Source: Allomyces macrogynus ATCC 38327
Taxonomy: Eukaryota > Blastocladiomycota > Blastocladiomycetes > Blastocladiales > Blastocladiaceae
DNA length: 13,601 nt
NCBI GenBank assembly: GCA_000151295.1
Contig: GG745347.1
Span: 743,811 to 757,411, forward strand
Reading direction: 5' to 3'
A model generated the notes under the pieces. That model ran no database searches, was not told where the DNA came from, and saw only the letters and a list, made by a program, of their open reading frames with translations. The stretch's first letter is position 1; each line of letters begins with the position of its first letter. This document shows positions 1-8,491 of this stretch, in pieces. The translations under genes and the position numbers were made by a program.

Positions 1-189
1 TCCTCACCGAGGAATCGTGCCCTTACTGACGCCCGGGACTGGGCACGGCAGGAGCGTGGGCGCCGCGACGGTGAGCACGGCGACGGCCGCGGTCAGGGCC
101 ACGAGCGAGCTCGACATTTGCCGGCGCTGCGCGTAGGTGACGCGGCGGGACCCGCCAGCGGCCGCGGCAAAGAACGTGGTGAATGGCAT
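1..189 (-). CDS. First exon of a small unidentified protein with one hydrophobic segment (partial)
   Basis: Not recognised. The minus-strand frame starting at the ATG at 187-189 encodes an alanine-rich start, a basic stretch (SRRVTYAQRRQ) and a hydrophobic segment (about residues 26-42) ending in LLPCPVPG. This pattern would fit a small mitochondrial or membrane protein, but that is inference. A second in-frame ATG (115-117) lies directly before the hydrophobic segment. The unspliced frame stops at 4-6. Two plausible intron donors (GTAAGG near 25-30 and GTGAGG near 2-8) lie just before the stop, so the gene probably continues to the left of the window. The same frame is open upstream to an ATG at 468, but that part is arginine/proline-rich and looks non-coding. 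The gene would be divergent from fungalysin A. Confidence 0.3.
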
Positions 190-754
190 TCGGGGCGGTC
201 GCGGGGGAGTGGCGGGCGGCAGCGGCGTTGGCCTCGGGGCGCGCGCGCGGGGATCGACAGCGCGGGCGGCACAGAGGACGGCGCGGCAAGTCGCGCCGAG
301 AACGGGGGCGGCGTGCGGGCGCTGGTCGAGGTCGAAATGCAACGGGCAGATTGGTCGTGAAGCCGAGGCAGACGCCCAAATGAGCATACGCACGTGATAT
401 GCCAACCCGCGGTCGTCTGGGCGCTGAACAGGCTGCCGATCAAAAATGCTCCCCGACAGCAAGAACATCCACCAGCATCAACCAAGAGGACCCAGCACCG
501 TCTGGTGGCCGACATTTCAGCGCACAAGGGCGCGGGGCCAGGCACCGGCATCGGCACCAGCGCCAGGACAGCAGTGCAGAGAACGCTCAAACTGCGAGAT
601 GCATCCTCGAAGGATAGGATTCAGCAGTTTCCGTGTTCGCGTGCGTCGAGGAGCATTGGTCTTGGACCGGGACGCAAAGCATGGCGAATCGCTCTGCTCA
701 AGCGCTTTTCGTCGATGAGAATGGACGCAAGGACGCGCGTAGTGAGTTCGGGAT

Positions 755-771
755 TGATCATCGGCTGATCA
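755..771. promoter_or_regulatory. Paired TGATCA palindromes, candidate regulator site
   Basis: Two copies of the palindrome TGATCA are separated by five bases (TCGGC). They lie about 190 bases upstream of the fungalysin A ATG, in otherwise featureless DNA. This spacing could suit a dimeric regulator, but no known factor is assigned and no matching site was seen upstream of fungalysin B. Confidence 0.2.
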
Positions 772-780
772 CTCCAGTAC

Positions 781-793
781 CACCAAGTTGGTG
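781..793. promoter_or_regulatory. 13-nt perfect palindrome CACCAA-G-TTGGTG
   Basis: A perfect inverted repeat with a single central base begins ten bases after the paired TGATCA element and about 165 bases upstream of the fungalysin A ATG. It may be part of the same promoter. The function is inferred from symmetry and position only. Confidence 0.2.
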
Positions 794-956
794 ATTGCAG
801 CGCGCTCACTCGCACCATCGCAATAGCATCAGATGCGTCGGTGCCCGAATGCGCCGCTGTCGCGATGCTGGTACACGCGCACGCAGATCGATAAAGGGCA
901 CGCTTCCCCGCGCGCGCGATCAAGCAGCCAATTCACGTCAATGCTTGGGCCCCGCA

Positions 957-3107
957 ATGCCGCGCATCTGCACGCACCACTGGCCGCTTGCCGCGCTCTT
1001 CCTCGCCGCGCTCGTGGCACTGTACGCAGCCCCGAACGTACACGCCGCGCAATCCAACATGCTTGAGCGCAAGGTCAAGGTGCCTACGCCAGCCGTCAAA
1101 TTGTTCACGATCTTGCCGCCGTTCAGCACGACCATCAGCACCAGCGCGCCCACGGTCGCGGCCACGACTGTGCCTGGGCGGAAGCTGGCAGCCGACTCGC
1201 AAGACGCCGCACGCGCGGTCGCCACGGCGTACCTGACCGAGACGCTCGGGTTCCCATCGTCCGAGTTCGTGATCAAGAATATGGTCGTGACGTCGTCGGG
1301 CGTGACGGCCGTTTACGCGCGGCAGCTGGTCCATGGATTCGAGGTCGTCAACGCCGACGTGAACCTCAACATCAAGTACGTAACAAGGCGATATTTGTCG
1401 TGCACTCGACCTTCTCCACCCGGAAAACTGACGTCCAGTCTCGCACTGCTGCTAGGAACGGTCAGATCGTCGCGTTCGGCGACAGTTTCTACCGCGGCGC
1501 GCGCCCGACGCAACCGGACCTGGCCGCGCTCTCAGACACGGCATCAACCATGAGCAAGTCGCCCGCTGACGCGTTTATGGCGCTCGCGTCGTTTGTCGGC
1601 GCGCCGACGCCAAAGATCGTCAACGTGACGGTACCCGCGGATATTGTCCGCGACGCGTCGTCTGATTTGCACGCCGCGCCCGTATTCGAGATCACGTCCG
1701 AGATAGCCATGGGGACCGTGCCCGTACATTATCAATACGTGCAGAACGGCAACAACTTGAAGCTCGTCTACTCGCTCCAGCTCCAGCAGACGATGCACTG
1801 GTACCACGGCCACGTGAACGTGCAGACGGGCGAAATCGAGGCCGTCAACGACTGGGCTGCTGCGGCGCGGTACGCAGTGATCCCCGTCGGCGAACAGAGC
1901 CCCGACATGGGCCCGCTGGTCATTGTCGACTCGGCATCGGTCATTTTGGCCAACGCGTCGCCAAATGGTTGGCATGACGATTCGGTCGTCAAGTCCAAGA
2001 CGACTGAGGGCAACAATGTAACAGCGCAACCGAATACTCCTGACGGAACCAAGAACGGCTTTCCAGATGGCGGCGCTAACCTCGACTTCACCAAGTACGC
2101 GCCCATCTTTGCTTCGAGCAATCCCAACGATTACGCGGCCGGGTCGGCCGTCCAAATGTTCTTCTTGATGAACGTCGCGCACGATTTGTGCTACCAGTAT
2201 GGGTTCGACGAGGTGCGCTTCTTTTTGGATTGTTGTCGCGATTCCGTTACACCTGACCCTTTATTTTCCCTGCGCCCAGGCATCGGGAAACTTCCAGATG
2301 GACAATTACGGCAAAGGAGGTCTCGGATCAGACCCGATAGCGGCAGTCGTTCAAGATCAAAATGACGTCGACACCGAATATTTCATGACGCCCCCCGACG
2401 GCCAGCGGCCGCACGTGTCCGCATATCTCTTCGACTATACGACGCCAAACCGCGACAGCGTCTTTGACCTTGCGATCCCGCACCACGAGTTCTTCCACGG
2501 CGTCTCGAGTCGGCTCACGGGCGGGCCGGCCAACTCCGACTGTCTGACTCCCTTCGAGGCGGCGAGCCTGGCCGAGGGCTGGTCGGATATGTTTGCGCTC
2601 GCCGTCAATGTGCTCGACAAGCAAACCGTCACGCGCAACACGGCCGCGCCGTTTGCGCCGTACGTTGCGGGCACGCCGTCGGGCCTGCGCACGTACCCGT
2701 ACACGTCCGACACGCAAGTGAACCCAAGCGTTTACTCATACCTTGGTCGCGCCGACTACCAGACGGTGCACAAGGCGGGCGAGGTGTGGGCGTCGATGCT
2801 CTGGGAAGTCTATTGGAACTTGGTCGACAAGTACGGCTGTGGGCCGATTGAGCAGGCCGATTTGGCGCACGGCAACACGCTGTGGTTACAGCTGATCATG
2901 GACGGGCTCAAGATCCAGAATTGCAACCCCAGTGCCGTAACGGCGCGCGATGCGATCTTGACCGCCGACCTGCTGCTCACGGGCGCCGCCAACAATTGTT
3001 TGATTTGGAGCGGGTTCGCCAAGCGCGGGCTGGGCACCGCGGCGTTGTCGGGCGTCTATGAGGATTCGTTCACCGTTCCGCCAGAGTGCCTGCTGACACT
3101 GGGTTGA
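957..3107 (+). CDS. Fungalysin-type secreted zinc metalloprotease (M36), copy A
   Basis: Secreted M36 endopeptidase, predicted to digest extracellular protein. Three exons: 957-1375, 1456-2212, 2280-3107. The introns are 80 nt (GTACGT...CTAG) and 67 nt (GTGCGC...CCAG), and both preserve frame, giving 667 residues. The ATG at 957 is chosen because it directly precedes a signal peptide (residues 1 to about 30, core LAALFLAALVALYA). An FTP-type propeptide follows (about residues 80-140), then the propeptide end and start of the catalytic part (SPNGWHD, GNNV, YGFDEASGNFQMDNYGKGG). The zinc site is HEFFH at residues 461-465 (bases 2484-2498; catalytic Glu 462), followed by GVSSRLTGG and EGWSD with the third ligand Glu 491. 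Later family motifs NTLWLQLIMDG and FAKRGLG are present, so the protein is full length and looks active. The last 669 coding bases are identical to copy B. Confidence 0.95.
1411..1515 (+). repeat. Second identical tract, arm 1 (3' half of intron 1 plus start of exon 2)
   Basis: These 105 bases are identical to the reverse complement of 7898-8002. The tract includes the last 45 bases of intron 1, the acceptor and the first 60 bases of exon 2. The 5' halves of the same intron are unrelated in sequence, so constraint on coding cannot explain the identity. Confidence 0.9.
2421..3089 (+). repeat. Identical inverted-repeat tract, arm 1 (in fungalysin A exon 3)
   Basis: This 669-base segment is the exact reverse complement of 6336-7004; compared line by line, I found no mismatch. 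It starts about 60 bases before the zinc-site codons and ends at the cysteine codon five codons before the stop. Bases just outside both ends differ immediately. Upstream exon 3 sequence encodes clearly different residues in the two copies. Confidence 0.97.
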
Positions 3108-4072
3108 CGTTGCTTTGCTCTCAATCTCTGACATTCTTGCGTGCTTCTCCTCTCTCCACCCCAAGCGGAAGCTCCCGTTTTGTTCTTGCTTGTATTTACT
3201 CAGCTTCAAGTAGCACAGCATTTCAGCCCAATTTTTCATGTTGCGAGAGTTTCGAGCAGGAGCAAGAGAATTGGCCCATCAATCCACGAGTTCATGTTGA
3301 CTGTGAAACTGTGACGCTGGACGTCTTGAAACAAATTGGATACTCTCATGCTTACCTTGGCACTACACCAATTCTGTCAATTCGTGGTTTCTTGTAGGAT
3401 CCTCTTCGAGCCGTCTGTCAACCTGCGGTCGCTGGAAGTGTGCAGAATGCACTGTCGAAGTTCACATCCATGTCGCCTTCTTTGCTGGCCTTGACTGCTT
3501 CGGCCCGAAGAATGACAGGGCCTTGATTCGCACCATTCCATGTTACGCGTACACAAAATATCAGACCGTTGGAATCCAAACAACTTTGAGTTGCAGTTGT
3601 TCATGCAATTATACGGACCGACCAAGCGGACTCTTTTTGCACGTTCCAAGATTCTCCTTTATCAACACCCGGGCATGCCTCGCTGATACTTCTGCACTTG
3701 CGCGGATGCCCGGCGACTTGTAATCTGATTCTGAACTGGTCATGTTGAATGGTCTACGGACCACGGCGATGGACTTTCAAATCGTGCTCGTTACATGACT
3801 CGCGCGGCTCGCTTCCAACAACGTTGGGCGCCTTGTTGCCCGCGTAACTTGCCGCACACGACACTGGTCATGTTTTCGAGTCTTCAGATACGAGCGTCCC
3901 GACCAAATGAAATTCAACACGACCCGTTGCTGTGCCAGCACCAGCGGTCACTGCCCAGCATGAACGACGAGGAGCATCGAGAGCAACTGCATCCCCAACA
4001 ACGACCAGGCCCAATACTCTGCTGCAAGACCGAACACATGGAACAGCAGCATCAAGGCCTCAGCTGTCACGT
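3108..4072. other. Lower-GC spacer with no confirmed gene
   Basis: This spacer is visibly richer in A+T than its neighbours. It contains the 3' flank of fungalysin A and the presumed upstream region of the delta-tubulin gene. Two open stretches have ordinary-looking composition but no recognised family: a plus frame ending at a TAG near 3397 (with peptide ETVTLDVLKQIGYSHAY) and a minus frame at 3418-3600 with no start codon. Neither is called as a gene. No tRNA or terminal repeats of a mobile element were seen. Confidence 0.5.
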
Positions 4073-5889
4073 GCGCTGATTGTACTCGGTATTGGCCAGT
4101 GCGGGATCACGATCGCGCTTGAGCTCTTCTCATCCATTAGCGACCCGAGCAAGCATCCGACATTCTTCACCAAGGTCCCCGTCAAGGGCGCCGCCCCGAG
4201 CGCCAACGATCCATCTCCACCGAAAAGCGGAAGCACTCTCCCTTCACGCCTACCGGCTGCATCGAGCTTGACCCGACGACCTGCACCAGAAACACGTCGT
4301 GCAACATCTCCACCTTAATTGACGCGCGCCAAACCGGCCGCAGCATCATTTTCTCGTCCGCGCGTGACATCTCCACCCGCTCCGCTCTCGCCACCGCGCC
4401 CGGGATTCGCCATTGTTGATCACGACCACGCCAAGCGTATGCTGGCGTCGGCCCAGGCGCTGGCCTCTTCGGCTGCATCTGATCCTGTGCCTCGGCAGCG
4501 GCCAGCAACTTCCTCGATTCCCCCTCCACCGCCACGAGCCGAACCGACAGCCGCATACGCTCCGCGATGTGTGGTTCTCAACACCGAGGCCAAGGTCGTC
4601 TCGTCGATTCTGCGCGAGTGGCCGGCAGAGCGCAAGTGGCGGTATCACCCCACGTGTGTGCACTGGCGCAGTGCCGGTGCGGCCAACAACTGGGCGGATG
4701 AGTGCGTGTCGTACCCCTTCTCTCGCGGTTGTGCTTGATGTCACTGACTTGCTCGCACTCTGCTAGGTACTACCACCACGGTGCGACCATGATGGCCACC
4801 ATCGAAAAGTCAGTTCAGTTCCAGGTTGACCAGTGTGGCGCGGCATTTGCCGGGTTCATGGTCCTGCACAGCTTGGCGGGCGGGACCGGGTCGGGGCTTG
4901 GTATGAGCCGATCTGGGTCTGTGGTCCGCTTTCGTGTTTTCCGACTCACGACGGCGCGCGGCCGACAGAGCAGGGTTCTTCATCACCGAGTAGCTGCGCG
5001 CCAAGTACCCGACAGCCACGATTATCAACCAGTTCATTTGGCCATTTGCGCAGGGCGAGGTCATTGTGCAAAACTACAGCTTGGAATTGACGCTTGCCAA
5101 GCTCACGCAAGTACGGCCTCAGCGCGTTTTCCTTGATTCATTCCGGGACGCCAGATTTGACAGCCGTCCCTCGCACTGCACCAGATATCCAACGCCGTTC
5201 TGCTCCTCTTCAACGACCACCTGCACCGCATCTGCCAGTCGCGGCTCGCCCATCACGTCGCTGTCCTTTGCCGACCTCAACCGCATCGTCGCACACTTGC
5301 TCGCCCGTCTACTCCCACACGACTTGGTCCCGCCCGCCAAGTTCCCTCTCATCACGGCCTACTACGGTCCGCAGATTCCCGCTGCGGCCGTACCGTTCAC
5401 GACTCTGACCTGGTCTGGCGTCCTAAACCCGCTCGTGCAAATGGCGCGCACGCTCACGCCCACCGACGAGGGCCTGCCGTGGGATGTGCGCGATGCGGCC
5501 GATCCACGCGCGTGTGACTGGAACGGCGCGACCGTTGTGCTACGTGGGCGCGGTAAGGGCGACGCAGTCGACGGCACACGCGCGTTCCGTGGACTCGGCG
5601 GGAAAGTGCGCGTGGTCGGTGCGCGCGAGGTGGAGAATGCGGCAGGGAGCCCGGAAAAGTGGGCCGCGGCTGTCGGGTGCGTTTCCGTGCATGTGCGAGC
5701 GAGTGCTCGTATTGTACAGACGCCGAAATGCGTTTGGTTTTAGTCCGACGTCGGCGCTTGTCGAACCGCTGCGTGCGGCTCTGCAGACGGCCGTGCGCAT
5801 GTTCCGCGCGGGCGCGGTCTCGCACCAGTACGCGCGGTTTGGGCTGCCGGACGATGCAATGCCGGCCGCGATCGAGGTCGTCATGGAAG
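4073..5889 (+). pseudogene. TUBD1: Delta-tubulin gene, apparently disabled
   Basis: Delta-tubulin builds or stabilises centriole triplet microtubules at flagellar basal bodies. Recognisable blocks: N-terminal IVLGIGQCG (about 4079), NTEAKVVSSI and GAANNWADE (up to 4701), HHGATM, the tubulin signature AGGTGSGL (4876-4899), INQFIWPFAQGEVIVQNY, FADLNRIVAHLL, FTTLTWSGVL and HQYARFGLPDD. The block around WPFAQGEVIVQNY and the HQY-RFG ending match delta- rather than alpha/beta/gamma-tubulin. Inferred introns are 4702-4766, 4901-4973, 5111-5184 and 5677-5719 (only 43 nt). Defects as given: no in-frame ATG before the GQCG block; TAA at 4316-4318; TAG at 4991-4993, in frame just after the signature exon junction; and a frame change by one base between about 5230 and 5250 (ICQSR to SPITSLSF). 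The C-terminus is uncertain: a GTACCT donor follows base 5889, and unspliced reading runs to a TAA at 6207-6209. Identity is confident; a draft-assembly error rather than true decay is possible. Confidence 0.75.
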
Positions 5890-6326
5890 GTACCTACCGC
5901 GTTCTGTTCCTGGTGTCGTGCATTCTGCCGGTCTGGTTCGTGCATCAACGGAAGAAGACACCGAGGCGAGGACCCAGACTCTACCAACAGCAAACACGCC
6001 AGACCAATCCGCACCAGCCGTTCCATATTCCGCGCGAGCATACAAGTCTTTTTATGCCCTGGACTTGGCGCCGAGCAATGCTGTCCCGGTTTCGTCACGT
6101 CACGTCCACCCCGTTGCAGCGAGGACGCATGCACGCGGAAATGCCGCGTGCAGCTGAGCTCCAAGTCGACCGATGGTACCGCAAAATGAGAGACGGAAGA
6201 GAAAACTAAATTGCAATTTGCTAATCGCGGCTAATACCAAGTGCGACAACCAACGCGATTTCAAAGGATGAAAAGAGCCGCAAGACCATCAACGTTGCGC
6301 ACAAACACAAACAACATGAGCGTTGG
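5890..6326. other. Convergent 3' flanks of delta-tubulin and fungalysin B
   Basis: Open frames continue from the tubulin into this stretch, but the peptide is Arg/Pro/His-rich and unlike any tubulin end. A last tubulin exon of a few codons may lie here after a GTACCT intron, with several possible AG acceptors between about 5950 and 6005. Bases 6200-6320 turn A+T-rich, and on the minus strand they read as a T/G-rich stretch typical of a 3' end. Confidence 0.4.
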
Positions 6327-8491
6327 CTACAGCGCGCACTCTGGCGGAACGGTGAACGAATCCTCATAGACGCCCGACAACGCCGCGGTGCCCAGCCCGC
6401 GCTTGGCGAACCCGCTCCAAATCAAACAATTGTTGGCGGCGCCCGTGAGCAGCAGGTCGGCGGTCAAGATCGCATCGCGCGCCGTTACGGCACTGGGGTT
6501 GCAATTCTGGATCTTGAGCCCGTCCATGATCAGCTGTAACCACAGCGTGTTGCCGTGCGCCAAATCGGCCTGCTCAATCGGCCCACAGCCGTACTTGTCG
6601 ACCAAGTTCCAATAGACTTCCCAGAGCATCGACGCCCACACCTCGCCCGCCTTGTGCACCGTCTGGTAGTCGGCGCGACCAAGGTATGAGTAAACGCTTG
6701 GGTTCACTTGCGTGTCGGACGTGTACGGGTACGTGCGCAGGCCCGACGGCGTGCCCGCAACGTACGGCGCAAACGGCGCGGCCGTGTTGCGCGTGACGGT
6801 TTGCTTGTCGAGCACATTGACGGCGAGCGCAAACATATCCGACCAGCCCTCGGCCAGGCTCGCCGCCTCGAAGGGAGTCAGACAGTCGGAGTTGGCCGGC
6901 CCGCCCGTGAGCCGACTCGAGACGCCGTGGAAGAACTCGTGGTGCGGGATCGCAAGGTCAAAGACGCTGTCGCGGTTTGGCGTCGTATAGTCGAAGAGAT
7001 ATGCCGCCGTCGGGTGTTGGCCGTCAGGTGGCGTCACAAACGTGTCCACGTCACTTGCCTCGGCAAATTGAGCCATGGCATCGATCGCATCAGTTCCAAG
7101 TCCTCCCTTGCCGAAATTGTCCATTTGGAAGTTGCCCGAGAGCTGGCGATGAGAGAGATGGGTCAGCTCTGGTCGCGCTGATGAAGCCAGGAAACAATGC
7201 AATGAAGCAACGCACCTCGTCGAATCCATACTGGTAGCACAAATCGTGCGCGACGTTCATCAAGTCAAACAGTTGCACGGCCGAACCGGCCGCGTAGTTG
7301 TTGGGATCGGCCGTCGCAAAGACGGGCGCGTACTTGGTAAAGTCCAAGTCGGCACTGCCGTCCGGAAGAACATTCTTGGCGTCATCATTCGTATTCGGTT
7401 TCGAAATCACGTTGTTTCCCTTGCTCGTTGTGTATGTCGAAACTGAAGTAGCGTGCCAACCCAATGGCGACGCATTGTCCAAAGTGACCGCTGCCGAGTC
7501 GACAATCACGAGCGGACCCTTGTCGGGACTCTGCTCGCCGACGGGGATCACCGCGTACCGCGCGGCCGCAGCCCAATCGTTGACGGCCTCGATTTCACCC
7601 GTCTGCACGTTGACGTGGCCGTGGTACCAGTGCAGCGTCTGCTGGAGCTGCAACGAGTAGACGAGCTTGATGTTGTTGCCGTTCTGCACGTACGCGTATC
7701 GTACTGGTACGGCCGCGACGGCAATCTCGGACGTGATCTCGAACAGGGGCACCAACGACGCGTCGCCAGTTGGCGCAGGTACCGTCACATTGACCGTCGC
7801 CGGCGTCGGAGCGCCGACAAACAACGCCAGCGCCTTGAACGCGTCGGCGGGCGACTTGCCTGTCGTGGATCGAGCGTCCGAGAGCGCGGCCAAGTCGGGT
7901 TGCGTCGGGCGCGCGCCGCGGTAGAAACTGTCGCCGAACGCGACGATCTGACCGTTCCTAGCAGCAGTGCGAGACTGGACGTCAGTTTTCCGGGTGGAGA
8001 AGATCGATTAAACCCAAATCAATACGCACTTGATGTTGATGTTCACGTCGGCGTTGACGACCTCGAGTCCATGGACCAGCTGCCGCGCGTAAACGGCCGT
8101 CATGCCGGACGACGTCACGACCATATTCTTGATCACGAACTCGGACGATGGAAACCCGAGCGTCTCGGTCAAGTACGCCGTGGCGACCGCGCGTGCGGCG
8201 TCGTGCGAGTCGGCGGCCGGCGTCCGCCCAGGCACAGTCGTGGCCGCGACCGTGGGCGCGCTGGTGCTGATGGTCGTGCTGAACGGCGGCAAGATCGTGA
8301 ACAATTTGACGGCTGGCGTAGGCACCTTGACCTTACGTTCAAGCATGTTGGATTGCGCGGCGTGTACGTTCGGGGCTGCGTACAGTGCCACGAGCGCGGC
8401 GAGGAAGAGTGGGCTTGATCGCGTGCAGTGCCATGAGCGCGGCAAGGAAGAGCGCGGCGAGCGGACGGTGGTCCGTGCAGGACGGCGGCAT
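6327..8491 (-). CDS. Fungalysin-type secreted zinc metalloprotease (M36), copy B, start out of frame
   Basis: Inverted paralogue of fungalysin A with the same exon plan: exon 1 down to 8030, exon 2 7957-7216, exon 3 7142-6327. Introns are 72 nt (7958-8029) and 73 nt (7143-7215), both GT-AG and frame-preserving. The propeptide, GNNV and YGFDE motifs are intact. The zinc site HEFFH (6927-6941) and EGWSD lie in the tract identical to copy A, and the protein ends PPECAL. The oddity is the N-terminus: the ATG equivalent to copy A's (8489-8491) starts a signal peptide (MPPSCTDHRPLAALFLAALM), but a 43-bp insertion shifts it out of frame. The in-frame stretch upstream has no ATG back to a GTG at 8596-8598, and the first in-frame ATG lies after the signal sequence (NMLERK). 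A weak intron (GTCCTG...ATCAAG) would rejoin ATG and signal core. Either B relies on that or it has lost its secretion start. Confidence 0.85.
6336..7004 (-). repeat. Identical inverted-repeat tract, arm 2 (in fungalysin B exon 3)
   Basis: Exact reverse complement of 2421-3089. Paired positions sum to 9425, so the axis of symmetry lies near 4712, inside the delta-tubulin gene. The tract stops two codons before copy B's own stop codon. Confidence 0.97.
7898..8002 (-). repeat. Second identical tract, arm 2 (intron 1/exon 2 of fungalysin B)
   Basis: Reverse complement of 1411-1515 with no mismatch seen. Paired positions here sum to 9413, not 9425, so small length differences have accumulated between the two tracts. 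This agrees with the diverged exon 2 lying between them. Confidence 0.9.
8383..8452. repeat. Imperfect 27-bp direct repeat (43-bp period) in the fungalysin B signal peptide
   Basis: Units 8383-8409 and 8426-8452 match at 25 of 27 bases and are separated by 16 unrelated bases. Fungalysin A has only one copy. Each unit encodes the signal-peptide core LFLAAL on the minus strand. The 43-bp period is not a multiple of three, so the repeat puts the upstream ATG out of frame with the mature protein. Confidence 0.85.

Larger units (their letters stand above)
190..956. other. Intergenic region, shared upstream of a divergent gene pair
   Basis: No protein family is recognisable in any frame; the open frames here are Arg/Pro/Ala-rich, as expected by chance in GC-rich DNA. 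The stretch separates the unidentified minus-strand gene from fungalysin A and probably holds both promoters. The only distinct structures seen are two short palindromic elements at 755-793. No TATA box was convincing. Confidence 0.5.

Noticed and set aside
3086..3397. Plus-strand 103-codon open frame overlapping the end of fungalysin A
   Set aside because: Its start is not an ATG and it overlaps the protease stop. The second half has ordinary composition, but no family was recognised and there is no splice signal linking it to the protease.
4141..4419. Alternative plus frame through the tubulin N-terminal region (peptide part TGCIELDPTTCTRNTSC)
   Set aside because: It is open and plausible-looking but resembles no tubulin segment, and it would need two frame changes to join the flanking blocks.
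4991..4993. TAG read as glutamine by a variant genetic code
   Set aside because: The other lesions in the same gene include a TAA and a frameshift. Fungalysin B ends at a TAG at its expected C-terminus, so TAG acts as a stop in this genome.
6708..7181. Long plus-strand arginine-rich open frame opposite fungalysin B exon 3 (also present opposite copy A)
   Set aside because: It is an antisense shadow of the GC-rich protease exon; its presence in both copies only reflects the identical tract.
7453..8418. 321-codon plus-strand open frame opposite fungalysin B exons 1-2
   Set aside because: Arg/Asp/Val-rich antisense shadow. The minus strand has clear M36 homology and conserved introns in the same interval.
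957..8491. Composite transposon with protease genes as terminal inverted repeats
   Set aside because: No transposase, target-site duplication or short terminal repeats were seen. The repeats are intact intron-bearing genes, so gene duplication by inversion is simpler.
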